Positions 25,034 through 33,570 of a stretch of 64,000 nucleotides of DNA are shown here, one piece after another (the stretch's first letter is position 1; each line of letters opens with the position of its first letter). Origin of the DNA: Paenibacillus endophyticus (GTDB lineage Bacteria > Bacillota > Bacilli > Paenibacillales > Paenibacillaceae); assembly GCF_014192395.1 (NCBI RefSeq), contig NZ_JACHXW010000011.1:1-64000 (forward strand). The letters run 5' to 3'. Below the pieces are notes generated by a model. The model had not been told where the DNA came from. It was given only the letters and a program-made list of their open reading frames with translations, and did not search any database. The position numbers and the translations under genes were made by a program.

Positions 25034-26302
25034 ATGAAATACGAGATGACGCTGGAACAGCGCGACCGCATCATGGAGCAGCTGTCAGAGGAGCAACGCC
25101 ATTTCTTGCACCATGAACTTGTTCGCGGCAGAAGAACGTTGTTCGCCAGGCAGCTTGCGCGTAAAAAATGTCAATTCATTCCCGAGGATGCGCAGTTCGA
25201 GGACATCGAGTCCTTTATCGAGGAGTGGGACTATATCGGGTTTACCGACAGCGGCGAAGTATCGCCGCTCACCAAGTGCGAATGCGGGCGCTCGCTGCGC
25301 TATCAGCATCAGGTTCTTCATGTGCCAACGAATACTATTCGTTACTTCGGCATCGAGCATTTGCAGCTTCATACCGGTATTGACGCCAAGGCTATCGCTG
25401 ATATTATGAAAGGCTTCGATGTGCTTGACGGGGAACTGAATGAAGTGCTTAGCAAATACCAGAATGGCTGGCAGCTCGGACAGCATCTGTTCCTGCCGCT
25501 TCCCGAGGAGCTGGAGGTGCCGCTAGATATTCAGGCACAAATCGATGCTGAGCTTCCGCTGCTCGATCGGCAGCTTGCCCGTCTCCGCAGAAAGCTGCAC
25601 GAGCTTGATGTCGTCAATAGAAAAAAGCGGCTTGCGGCCGCTTTGACTTATTATGATGCACCGCCGGATATAGGAGATGATCCCCGGGAACCCGAGTTTA
25701 TGCAGCTAACGGATACAGCGGGTAATCCACCACCACCGCCATCACAGGAGTTCACGGAAGCAGAACCCGAAACCGTGCTGGGCTCCTTCCTCTTTGGCGA
25801 GGAAGCTGTGCAGCAAGGAGCCTTCAGCTTCGGCGAATCCAGTAGCGGGCAAGCCGCTTTCGTGTTCGATGAACCGGCAGGCAGCCAAGGTGCATTCGTC
25901 TTCGACGAGGCGGCAGAGAGCCAAGGCGCTTTTCTATTTGATGAGCCTTCTGCTTCGCCTAATCAAGATGCACAAACATTCGAGGAGGCCGGCAGAAAGC
26001 TCGGCGCCGCCATGCGGAGAGAGACTGAAACAAGCAGCTCGGACGCCAAACGTTCCAGTCCGTTCTATCTGCCTCCTGAGGCGCAAAGCGTCGTGAACGA
26101 CGCGCTCAAATACGGACGCATCAGCACGCTTGCCATCTCCAACTTCCTCATTGAGCAGAAGCTCGTGCAGGATACGCGAATGTCTACCGGCAAGCCTGCG
26201 ATTTATATTGCCGTCGCTGCCTATATGGACAAGCTCTCGGCGGAACGCCTTTGCGAGCTTACATCCAGCAATTCCGAGGATCGCGTGTATGAGAAAGTAT
26301 AA
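25034..26302 (+). CDS. DUF3895-like protein with internal 12-residue repeats
   Basis: A 422-residue protein; GGAGG lies 6 bp before ATG 25034. Residues 1-190 form a conserved-looking domain with a CECGRSLRYQH motif (two Cys, possible metal or zinc-ribbon half) and RYFGIEHLQLHTG, as I recall for DUF3895. Residues about 258-305 are four tandem 12-residue repeats of the form QGAFxFDE. A C-terminal helical domain (VVNDALKYGRISTLAISNFL) ends the protein and could be a small winged-helix-like fold. No signal peptide. Function unknown. It is convergent with a sugar permease gene, with adjacent stop codons. Confidence 0.75.
   Translation: MKYEMTLEQRDRIMEQLSEEQRHFLHHELVRGRRTLFARQLARKKCQFIPEDAQFEDIESFIEEWDYIGFTDSGEVSPLTKCECGRSLRYQHQVLHVPTNTIRYFGIEHLQLHTGIDAKAIADIMKGFDVLDGELNEVLSKYQNGWQLGQHLFLPLPEELEVPLDIQAQIDAELPLLDRQLARLRRKLHELDVVNRKKRLAAALTYYDAPPDIGDDPREPEFMQLTDTAGNPPPPPSQEFTEAEPETVLGSFLFGEEAVQQGAFSFGESSSGQAAFVFDEPAGSQGAFVFDEAAESQGAFLFDEPSASPNQDAQTFEEAGRKLGAAMRRETETSSSDAKRSSPFYLPPEAQSVVNDALKYGRISTLAISNFLIEQKLVQDTRMSTGKPAIYIAVAAYMDKLSAERLCELTSSNSEDRVYEKV
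25805..25948 (+). repeat. four in-frame 36-bp repeats
   Basis: CAAG(G/C)NGC(N)TT starts at 25814, 25850, 25886 and 25922, an exact 36-bp period. Each unit encodes about x-x-x-Q-(G/A)-A-F-x-F-(D/G)-E. DNA-level divergence between copies, with conserved Phe and acidic positions, suggests selection on the protein. Confidence 0.75.
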
Positions 26303-27145
26303 TTAACCTTTGACAGCCGAGCCGACGGTAAGCGCGTTCTCAACCTGCTCACTGAACAGGATATAGATCAGAACCGTTGGCAGGCTCGCAATGGTCATTG
26401 CCGCTCCCATAGCGCCCCAGTCCGTCGTGAATTGCCCTTGGAAGAACAGCAGGCCGAGCGGCAGCGTCTTCAAGCTTTCCTTGGTAATGAGAATGACAGC
26501 CATCGTGAACTCATTCCATGAATTGAGGAAAATAAAGATGACCATCGTTGCAAGCGCAGGCTTAATGATCGGCAGCATGATGCTGAAGAACGTCCGGTAA
26601 ATGCTCGCGCCGTCAATACAGGCCGATTCTTCCATTTCAATCGGAATACTACGGAAGAAGCCGTAAAATACCATGGAAGCAAATGAAATATTAAAGGCGA
26701 TATACGGAATAATCAACGCCCCGTATGTGTTAGCCAGGTTCAAGTCCCTTACGAGAATCGCAAGTGGAATCATAATGACTTGAATCGGAATAAACATGCC
26801 TACAAGAATATACGTATGCGCGATTTTGCTGAACCGCCAGCGCAGCCTTGCAGCCGCATAGGAGAACATAACCGCAAGCAGAATGGCCCCCGCTACAGTC
26901 GCTACCGCCACCAATAAGCTGTTCATAAAGTATGAGGGTACATTATATTTCGACCATGCCTCTACGTAATTCTCGAACCGCAAATGCACAGGCGGTCCAA
27001 ACGGATTCGTTACGAATATTTCATCATTGTTTTTGAGGGAATAAAAGATCATCCATACGAGCGGATACACGGACAATATGGCGTACAGCCATAAAAAGAT
27101 CTGCATGCTCGGGTTGTTTTTTCTAAGCTTCATCATCCAGGTCAT
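26303..27145 (-). CDS. carbohydrate ABC transporter permease (MalG type)
   Basis: A 280-residue inner-membrane permease of the CUT1 family with six hydrophobic segments. The cytoplasmic EAA loop reads ESACIDGASIYRTFFSIMLPIIKPA. It pairs with the MalF-type permease upstream to form the channel for an oligosaccharide or similar sugar. AGGAGG precedes the start and the gap to the upstream gene is 15 bp. No ATPase is in the cluster, as is common for CUT1 systems that share an MsmX-type ATPase. Confidence 0.9.
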   Translation of the reverse strand: MTWMMKLRKNNPSMQIFLWLYAILSVYPLVWMIFYSLKNNDEIFVTNPFGPPVHLRFENYVEAWSKYNVPSYFMNSLLVAVATVAGAILLAVMFSYAAARLRWRFSKIAHTYILVGMFIPIQVIMIPLAILVRDLNLANTYGALIIPYIAFNISFASMVFYGFFRSIPIEMEESACIDGASIYRTFFSIMLPIIKPALATMVIFIFLNSWNEFTMAVILITKESLKTLPLGLLFFQGQFTTDWGAMGAAMTIASLPTVLIYILFSEQVENALTVGSAVKG

Positions 27146-27160
27146 CTGGGCACGCCTCCT

Positions 27161-28042
27161 CTAGTATGAAATGCGTTCTCTAGCAATCAGTCGGTTAATA
27201 ATAAGCGTCGCGATCAGGCATTCAATGACGAGAATTGCCGCGGCCGCGCTGCCATAACCAAACTCTCCTACTCGGAATGCAGAACGATACATGAGATAAG
27301 TGAGCGTATAAGTCGAGGTTCCTGGTCCCCCGCTTGTCATAATATACATATTGGCAAAAGCGTTCAGCCCGCCGGTAATTGCGAATACGAGGCAAAATTT
27401 GTACGTTTCCGCCATCATGGGAATATTGATCTTCAAAATGGCTTGCAGCTTCGTTGCCCCGTCAATACGGGCAGCTTCCATATATTGTTCAGGAACGGAC
27501 TTCACGCCCGCAAGCAGAAGGGCGAAATGATACCCCATATACTGCCACGCATTTACGAACGCAATCGCGATAATTGCCGACTTGCTGCTCGTAAGCCAAT
27601 CCTGCTTGTATTCAAGCCCAATTGCTTCGAATATTTTGTTGATCAGCCCATATTCGCCGTTATAAATAGACAGCCACAGTTGACAAACGACCGTAATCGA
27701 AAGCACGACCGGTATGAAAAAGCTAATGCGCAAAATTTTGCGCCCTTTGAACTTCGCATCCGCAACCGCGAAAGCTAGAATCGATCCAATCCCAATCTGG
27801 GTCACCGTAATGATTACCGCGAAGATGAGGCCGTTCTTAAGGGAAGTGAAAAACAAGCTGTCCTGAAACAATCTCGTGTAGTTGTCGAACCAAATGAAAG
27901 TGCCCTCCGAAAGACCGTCCCACTCATACATGCTGCGGAAAAACGTCTGGACGATCGGGTAAAATACCATCACAGTGTATAAGAGGAGAGCAGGCAATAT
28001 AAACAAAAGTATCGCTGTCTTGTTCCCCAGAAATTTGTTCAT
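27161..28042 (-). CDS. carbohydrate ABC transporter permease (MalF/UgpA type)
   Basis: A 293-residue membrane protein with six hydrophobic segments and the EAA loop EAARIDGATKLQAILKINIPMM near residue 195. It is the first of two CUT1 permeases, located 134 bp after the binding-protein gene and separated from it by a hairpin. Substrate unknown, likely an oligosaccharide. Confidence 0.9.
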   Translation of the reverse strand: MNKFLGNKTAILLFILPALLLYTVMVFYPIVQTFFRSMYEWDGLSEGTFIWFDNYTRLFQDSLFFTSLKNGLIFAVIITVTQIGIGSILAFAVADAKFKGRKILRISFFIPVVLSITVVCQLWLSIYNGEYGLINKIFEAIGLEYKQDWLTSSKSAIIAIAFVNAWQYMGYHFALLLAGVKSVPEQYMEAARIDGATKLQAILKINIPMMAETYKFCLVFAITGGLNAFANMYIMTSGGPGTSTYTLTYLMYRSAFRVGEFGYGSAAAAILVIECLIATLIINRLIARERISY

Positions 28043-28105
28043 TTCATCACTTCCTCTGCAAGTCTGACTATATGTTCCATGCCGCGTTTTGCCATAAGAG
28101 AGCTA

Positions 28106-28140
28106 GAACCCACTCCAATTGCTGCTATGGGAGTGAGTTC
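28106..28140 (-). terminator. intra-operon hairpin after the binding-protein gene
   Basis: GAAC-CACTCC and GGAGTG-GTTC arms form a stem-loop between the solute-binding and permease genes, without a T-run. Such hairpins often protect the upstream mRNA or act as partial terminators, giving more binding protein than permease. Confidence 0.5.
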
Positions 28141-28176
28141 CGCCTCGTTTACCCTTTATTTCATTTGCTCTTGCTG

Positions 28177-29532
28177 CTATTTCGCTGCCGGAACGGCCTT
28201 GCTCACGTCCTCGATGAACTGCTCTGCGCTGTATGCGCCGGTCATCAGGCTTTGTGACGCATCCTCGATCGCTGCTTTGAACTTCGCATCGGACAAGCCC
28301 CATGCGAATGAAGTCGTGCTTGTGATTTTGGCAATATCGTCAGACAGCTGCTTCATCATCGGAGGATATTCGGTAACGATCGCTTTATCTACCTTTGTAG
28401 AAACGAGAGGATTGGCGCGCTCCGTATATTTGTACTCAGCGTATTTGAGCGATAAGAATGCGGCTACCTTAGCCGTCAGATCCTTGTCTTTCGTGTCCGG
28501 GTTTACCGCATAGCCGCCTGGGCCTCCGCCGCCGCTGAACGCATATTTGCTAGCTTCGTAGTTCGCTGCGTCTTTGCCTGGGAAGTACATCCAGCCTGCT
28601 TTGTCTCCGAGCTGCTTCGTGGATTCGGCAATTTCCCATTGTCCGTTCAGGAACATCGCTGCTTTGCCTTGGTGGAACAATGCCGCTGCTTGGTCGTAGT
28701 TGAGATTCGTTGCGCCTTTAGGAAGCATGCCTGCTTTCACAAGCTCGATAATTTTATCCGCCGCTTCCTTGTAAGCTGGATCGCTCACGCTTGCCTGCCC
28801 TTTATCAAGCTTCAGGATGCCCTGCGGCTCGTTGCGCGTTACGAACATGTCGAACAGTGCAACCGTCGGCCACTTTTCTTTGGCGAAGATCGACATTGGC
28901 GTAATGCCTGCCGCATTAAACGTTGTAACTGCCGTCATCAGCTCGTCGTAGGTCGTTGGAACCTTTACGTTGTTTTGCTCGAACAGCTCTTTGTTGTAGT
29001 AGAGCAATACGAATTCATTGCCTGCATACGGGAATGCATACGTGTGTCCGTCGTCCGCTACGAGCGTGTTCATTGTGCTTGGGAACATTTTATCCTTGAA
29101 GCCAAGCTCATCAACGTAGGAGTCCAGCTCAAGAATGTTGCCGGATTTTTTGAAGGTGGTAATGATGTCGAGACCCGCTTGGAAAATGTCAGGCAGATTG
29201 CCCGTTGCCGCGTACGTCTTTAATTTCTGGCCGTCATCCTGTGCCTGAACTTCAAGCTCAAGCTCAACGTTCGGCATTTCTTTCTTCAATTCCGCTACCG
29301 CGTAATCGTAAGGAAGCTTCGTATCGTCATCGGCATACTGCGCATAAATCCGAAGCTTAACCGGCTTCGCGTCTTCCTCCGGTTTTGTTTCCTCCTGCGC
29401 GGCGTTTGTCGCCGTCTCTTTGTTTCCTTCATTAGCCGCTTTGTCGTTCACAGCTTCATTGTTGCCCGCGGAGCCGCAGGCTGCCAAAAATACCATGCAA
29501 AAACTCATCGCCGCAATTGCAAGCTTTTTCAT
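28177..29532 (-). CDS. extracellular sugar-binding lipoprotein of ABC transporter
   Basis: About 451 residues from ATG 29532, preceded by GGGGGTC. Lipoprotein signal peptide with lipobox LAAC (FMVFLAACGSAGN-type ending), then an Asn/Glu/Lys-rich linker. The mature part has family-1 solute-binding features: KLRIYAQYAD, LPDIFQAG, YYNKELFEQNNVKVPTTYDEL and GQWEIAEST. It delivers sugar to the two downstream permeases. The upstream YesM/YesN-type pair probably controls its expression. Confidence 0.92.
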   Translation of the reverse strand: MKKLAIAAMSFCMVFLAACGSAGNNEAVNDKAANEGNKETATNAAQEETKPEEDAKPVKLRIYAQYADDDTKLPYDYAVAELKKEMPNVELELEVQAQDDGQKLKTYAATGNLPDIFQAGLDIITTFKKSGNILELDSYVDELGFKDKMFPSTMNTLVADDGHTYAFPYAGNEFVLLYYNKELFEQNNVKVPTTYDELMTAVTTFNAAGITPMSIFAKEKWPTVALFDMFVTRNEPQGILKLDKGQASVSDPAYKEAADKIIELVKAGMLPKGATNLNYDQAAALFHQGKAAMFLNGQWEIAESTKQLGDKAGWMYFPGKDAANYEASKYAFSGGGGPGGYAVNPDTKDKDLTAKVAAFLSLKYAEYKYTERANPLVSTKVDKAIVTEYPPMMKQLSDDIAKITSTTSFAWGLSDAKFKAAIEDASQSLMTGAYSAEQFIEDVSKAVPAAK

Positions 29533-29667
29533 CGTTTGACCCCCTAAAGTTTGTTCTAGCCAAAGCTTTCTGACCATGCTATTTACATTTCTGAGTATAA
29601 GGAAAACAGCGAAGCTTGATAATGAAGAAACTGCGTGCTTTTGGTAAAATCCGCAGGTTTTCGCAAT

Positions 29668-29693
29668 AAAGAGCCGCTAATGGCGGCTCTTTT
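29668..29693 (-). terminator. terminator overlapping the response-regulator stop
   Basis: AAAGAGCCGC pairs with GCGGCTCTTT around a 5-nt loop that holds the stop codon of the regulator gene. It should limit readthrough from the regulatory genes into the transporter genes. Confidence 0.65.
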
Positions 29694-31266
29694 CGTACTC
29701 GCTAGGCGAATATCCGTAAAACTTTTTAAAACTTTTACTAAAATACCCCGAATCGTTGTATCCAACCTTCTCCGCAATGTCCGTCAACCGTACGTTATTG
29801 CGGCTGAGCAGCTCCTTTGCCTGCTGCATCCGATATTGCGTTAAATAATCGCTGACCGTAATTCCGATCTCCTTCTTGAATACCGCCCTCAAGTAGCTGG
29901 CATTAATAAACACATGCGATGCGATCTGATCCAGCTGAAGCGCAGGGTCCGCATAATGATGCTCCATATAGGCCTTCGCTGCTTTTGCGATTTGGGAAGA
30001 GCGGGTATTGCGATGCTTGCTATTGTAAGTAACCGCCTTGCGGAACAGCTCTTTTAGCCAATCGAATGTCAGCTCAGCCGATTCCAGCTTGCGTATCTCG
30101 TTATACGGAAAGAACTGGTCGCCAAAGCAATCCTCGACAGGATGGCCGGACTCCTCGAAGTAAGATAAATTCACCGATACGAGTCCCATACATATGACAT
30201 AAATATAATCGATAGGCAGCCTTCGCTCCCGTATCGTCTGGAACACGTCGCCCAGCTTCCGCTCAATGGCTTCCCAGCTGTTCAGACGCAGCAGCACTAG
30301 CAGCTCCTCGTTCACCTCTGTAGGATAAAAAGGCTGATTCCCGCTGCTCGGCAGCTGCTCCCCATATGCGATTACCCGGTCATTGCCGAGCACGAACTTG
30401 TTCTGCAGCGCTTCAAGCGCTTCGAGGTAAGAGGACGCTACTCCCTTGAAGCCGTCCTTGCTGCGACCAACGCCAACGGTAATCGTAAACTTCAAGTATT
30501 TTTTGATGAGAAAGCAAAGCTTCTTGTAGCCCTCCAGCGTCGGAATTTCGTCTGCAAGCCCTCCCTGGTGACGGGCGAGCGCTACGATCCGTCCCTCCGG
30601 CCCGTTGAATATCAAATAATTGCCGCTCTCCTCCAGCGCCTCGTTCAGTACATTCGTGACCGCATATTTCATCAGCAGCCGGTCGCTTGCCTTGCTCCAC
30701 TTGCGGTCCATATGGTCAATCTCGATACAGGCCGCGACATAGAGGCCGGATTCCGCATGCACGCCGAATTGCTGCAGCCGCTTGATGGTCTCCGATTCCG
30801 TGAGCGCATATTCTCGGCTTATCAGCTGGCTGAGGAAGCTCTCTTTCATCAGCTCCGTGTTCTCGCGAAGCGTAACCTTCTCCTCCTGCGCCTTCTGATG
30901 CTGCTGCCTCAGCTTCACAAGCGTGAGCAGCAGCTCATCCTTGGAGAAGGGCTTCAGGATGTAATCCTCAACGCCAAGCTTAAGCGCTTTGCGCGCATAT
31001 TCAAATTCATTATGCCCCGTAATCAATACGATGCTGATCTCCGGATACTGCGCCCTCAGCCGCTCGGCCAGCTCCAGCCCGTCCATGAACGGCATCGTAA
31101 TATCGACGAGCGCGATATCCGGCTGTTCCAATGCAACCATCTCCAGTGCTTCTTGGCCATGCTTGGCTTCCTGGCTAATGACGAAGCCGAGCGTTTCCCA
31201 GTCCAGCACCGTTTTCAAATAGTCTCGAAATATAACCTCATCATCCACGATCATTACTTTCTGCAT
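29677..31266 (-). CDS. response regulator with AraC-type DNA-binding domain (YesN family)
   Basis: A 529-residue protein. The N-terminal receiver domain has the acidic pair in VMIVDDE, the phospho-accepting Asp in PDIALVDITMPFMDG (about residue 55) and the Lys in YILKPFSKDEL. A long middle region follows, and then a C-terminal AraC double HTH (LDQIASHVFINASYLRAVFKK; RLTDIAEKVGYNDSGYFSKSFKK). It is the output partner of the sensor encoded 5 bp upstream, and probably activates the adjacent sugar ABC transporter. Confidence 0.93.
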   Translation of the reverse strand: MQKVMIVDDEVIFRDYLKTVLDWETLGFVISQEAKHGQEALEMVALEQPDIALVDITMPFMDGLELAERLRAQYPEISIVLITGHNEFEYARKALKLGVEDYILKPFSKDELLLTLVKLRQQHQKAQEEKVTLRENTELMKESFLSQLISREYALTESETIKRLQQFGVHAESGLYVAACIEIDHMDRKWSKASDRLLMKYAVTNVLNEALEESGNYLIFNGPEGRIVALARHQGGLADEIPTLEGYKKLCFLIKKYLKFTITVGVGRSKDGFKGVASSYLEALEALQNKFVLGNDRVIAYGEQLPSSGNQPFYPTEVNEELLVLLRLNSWEAIERKLGDVFQTIRERRLPIDYIYVICMGLVSVNLSYFEESGHPVEDCFGDQFFPYNEIRKLESAELTFDWLKELFRKAVTYNSKHRNTRSSQIAKAAKAYMEHHYADPALQLDQIASHVFINASYLRAVFKKEIGITVSDYLTQYRMQQAKELLSRNNVRLTDIAEKVGYNDSGYFSKSFKKFYGYSPSEYEKSRH

Positions 31267-31271
31267 CGCTG

Positions 31272-33074
31272 CTACCGCTCCTGTTCCGCTTGATAGGGAA
31301 GCTCTGCCGTCACCGTCGTGCCGAGCCCGCTCTCGCTCTCGATTTGTATGCCATACGGCTCGCCGAAATAAAGCAATATACGTTCATGCACACTGCTTAG
31401 CCCATAACCAACCTGCTGCTGCGCGCCGCTCATGCTTGCTCTTAGATCATGAAGACGCTCCTCCGTCATGCCCGCCCCGTCGTCCTTTACGGTCAAAACA
31501 ACCTTCTGCTCCTCCCGCCTAGCCGTAATCGTAAGCAGCCCAAACGTCGCCTTGTTCTTCAGGCCGTGATAGATCGCATTTTCCACCAAGGGCTGAATGG
31601 TCAGCTTCGGAATCATGCTGCCCAGCACCCCAGGCTCAACATCCATTTCATAATTGAAAACGTCGGAGTAGCGGATTCGCTGAATGGACAAGTAATCCTT
31701 AACGCTCCTCAGCTCCTCCTCAAGCCTGATCTGATCCTTGCCTTGGCTGAGGGCAACCCGGTAGAAATCCGCGAGCGCCTTCGTCGTGCGCTGCACGTCC
31801 CGAGCCCGTCCCATCTCTGACAGCGTATAGATCACATCGAGCGTGTTATACAGGAAATGCGGCTTGATCTGTGCCTGCATAAGGGCCAGCTCGTACTCCC
31901 GCTTCTTCTTCTGCTCCGCGCTGATGTTCGCCAGAAGGTCCTTGACCCGCCCCATCATCGTATTGAACCCGGAAGCGAGCAGACCAATCTCATCGCCGGA
32001 ATTCACCTCGATCTGCTGGTCAAGGTTTCCCTCCTTCACCTTCTTCATATGGCGCGACAAGTGGACAATCGGCTTGGAAATGACATTGGACAGCAGCCTT
32101 GCGACGAAAAGCGCGATCACAAAACAAACGAGGCCGATCAGCAGAATCAGCTTCGTAATCTTCCTCGTATCCTCCGTTAGCAAATCGTAGGGCACCTGGG
32201 AAATCAGCTTCCAGCCAAGACCCTGCATATCGCTGCTGATCAGCAGCATATCGCCATCCCGTGACGACTGAACCTTCGCTCCGACCGCGCTTTTCTGCAC
32301 CCATTCCAATAAAGAGGGCTCTGTAATCGGCTGCAGCACCTCCTCCTCCTGCTTAGAGGAGACGATGCGCCCAGCCGTATCCGCGATATAATAAGAGCCT
32401 TCCTTGATCGAACCGATATCCTCATACACGGCCGACAACGCGCTCTCCCTAATATTCAGAATGACGTAGCCGAGCGGAACGCCCGTATTAATATTCACGA
32501 TGCGCTTGCCGAGCGTAAGGATCGGCACCGTTTCATTTTTCACAAGATAATTGCGTTTTTGCATCGGAAACCAAATATTCGCTCCGTTTGATTGCTGCAG
32601 CCGGCGCAGCAGCTCGCTTCCGGCCGCAAGCTCCTGCTTGCTTTCCATACTCGTATTGGAGCCGAATATATGATAGTCGGGATCAATGAACGCGGCTGAC
32701 TCCACATCAGGGAATACGACTAGCGCGAAGCTTAGCTGATTCGTGATTTTGGTGTAAAGCTGCAGCTCCGACATTTGCCCTCCTGCTCCCGACTGGTCCT
32801 CGACCAGCACCTTGTTCATATTCAGCGTGAGCATATTCGCCGCACTGACTGCATTTGCGAGCTTGCCGTTAATCTGGGTAATGATCAAGGATGAATTATC
32901 CGACACGCTCTTTACCGTTCTCTCCACAATGGCATTCGTATAGATCTGATTGGAGGCAAAGCCAAGCACGAACAAGGGAATAATAATAAGCGGAACATAG
33001 ACGAGCGTAATTTTGTTGCGGATTAATCGATTGCGGAACCATTCGAACCGCTTCAGCCGGTTGTATACATTCAC
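31272..33074 (-). CDS. sensor histidine kinase (YesM family)
   Basis: A 600-residue membrane kinase, GTG start at 33074 after AGGGGGG. It has a first transmembrane segment (VYVPLIIIPLFVLGFAS), an extracellular dCache-like sensing region of about 250 residues, a second segment (ITKLILLIGLVCFVIALFVA), a HAMP domain (SKPIVHLSRHMKKVKEGNL), the His_kinase motif QIKPHFLYNTLD with the phospho-His, and an ATPase domain with QPLVENAIYHGLK and DDGAGM. It senses an external cue, probably via the sugar-binding protein, and phosphorylates the YesN-type regulator. Confidence 0.94.
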   Translation of the reverse strand: MNVYNRLKRFEWFRNRLIRNKITLVYVPLIIIPLFVLGFASNQIYTNAIVERTVKSVSDNSSLIITQINGKLANAVSAANMLTLNMNKVLVEDQSGAGGQMSELQLYTKITNQLSFALVVFPDVESAAFIDPDYHIFGSNTSMESKQELAAGSELLRRLQQSNGANIWFPMQKRNYLVKNETVPILTLGKRIVNINTGVPLGYVILNIRESALSAVYEDIGSIKEGSYYIADTAGRIVSSKQEEEVLQPITEPSLLEWVQKSAVGAKVQSSRDGDMLLISSDMQGLGWKLISQVPYDLLTEDTRKITKLILLIGLVCFVIALFVARLLSNVISKPIVHLSRHMKKVKEGNLDQQIEVNSGDEIGLLASGFNTMMGRVKDLLANISAEQKKKREYELALMQAQIKPHFLYNTLDVIYTLSEMGRARDVQRTTKALADFYRVALSQGKDQIRLEEELRSVKDYLSIQRIRYSDVFNYEMDVEPGVLGSMIPKLTIQPLVENAIYHGLKNKATFGLLTITARREEQKVVLTVKDDGAGMTEERLHDLRASMSGAQQQVGYGLSSVHERILLYFGEPYGIQIESESGLGTTVTAELPYQAEQER

Positions 33075-33140
33075 TTGATGCCCCCCTGAGCAGGTTAAGC
33101 TGTTTTTTTACTCTTTTTACTAAATAATATACGGCGAACG

Positions 33141-33150
33141 TAAGCGCTTA
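33141..33150. promoter_or_regulatory. cre-like palindrome upstream of sensor kinase gene
   Basis: TAAGCGCTTA is a perfect 10-bp palindrome 67 bp upstream of the kinase start. It matches the centre of CcpA catabolite-response elements but lacks the full flanks (no terminal CA). Tentative. Confidence 0.3.
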
Positions 33151-33171
33151 ATCAATGGGAAATAAAAATAA

Positions 33172-33212
33172 GGACTGCCCCTTAGGCTTCGAACAACCTA
33201 AAAGGGCAGTCC
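33172..33212 (-). terminator. hairpin terminator upstream of yesM-type gene
   Basis: GGACTGCCC and GGGCAGTCC with an inner TTAGG/CCTAA stem. On the minus strand TTATTTTTATTT follows, so it would stop transcripts arriving from the biosynthetic cluster. Confidence 0.7.
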
Positions 33213-33570
33213 CCATTCGTTATTTGCCCGCTACAATGGATGATAGATTAAAAATTCGTCATGTCTACCGATTTCGATATTTGCTCCAGCGTCAACAGCG
33301 GAATACGCAGCGTGGTGCCGCCTTGAGCTGCAAGAGGAAGCGGCTGCTTCGTTTCGATAGCTTGCGTTAGTTGCGCCTTTGTCGCTTAAATAGATACTAA
33401 AAACGCACAAGGCGTTAGGCGTTTAACCTGTCTTGCGCGTTGGCATTTCCCCGTCTGCATGGGCTTCGGAATAATACTGCCCGGCATAATCGATACGCGC
33501 AACAAAGCCGGCTAGAAATACGTTCCCAGCCGGCCTTGGTCTCTTTGCTTTTGTTAAAGAAGTGATCCCT
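33213..33570 (-). other. gene-poor gap with possible decayed coding remnants
   Basis: No complete gene is supported. On the minus strand a protein-like open stretch ends at 33248 (LRIPLLTLEQISKSVDMTNF as its last residues), but a stop lies just before it and there is no start. A second open stretch ends at 33423. A hairpin with GCCGGCT (33507-33513) and AGCCGGC (33528-33534), followed on the minus strand by TTTGTT, is a plausible terminator for the ligase gene ending at 33571. Remnant identity unknown. Confidence 0.3.
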
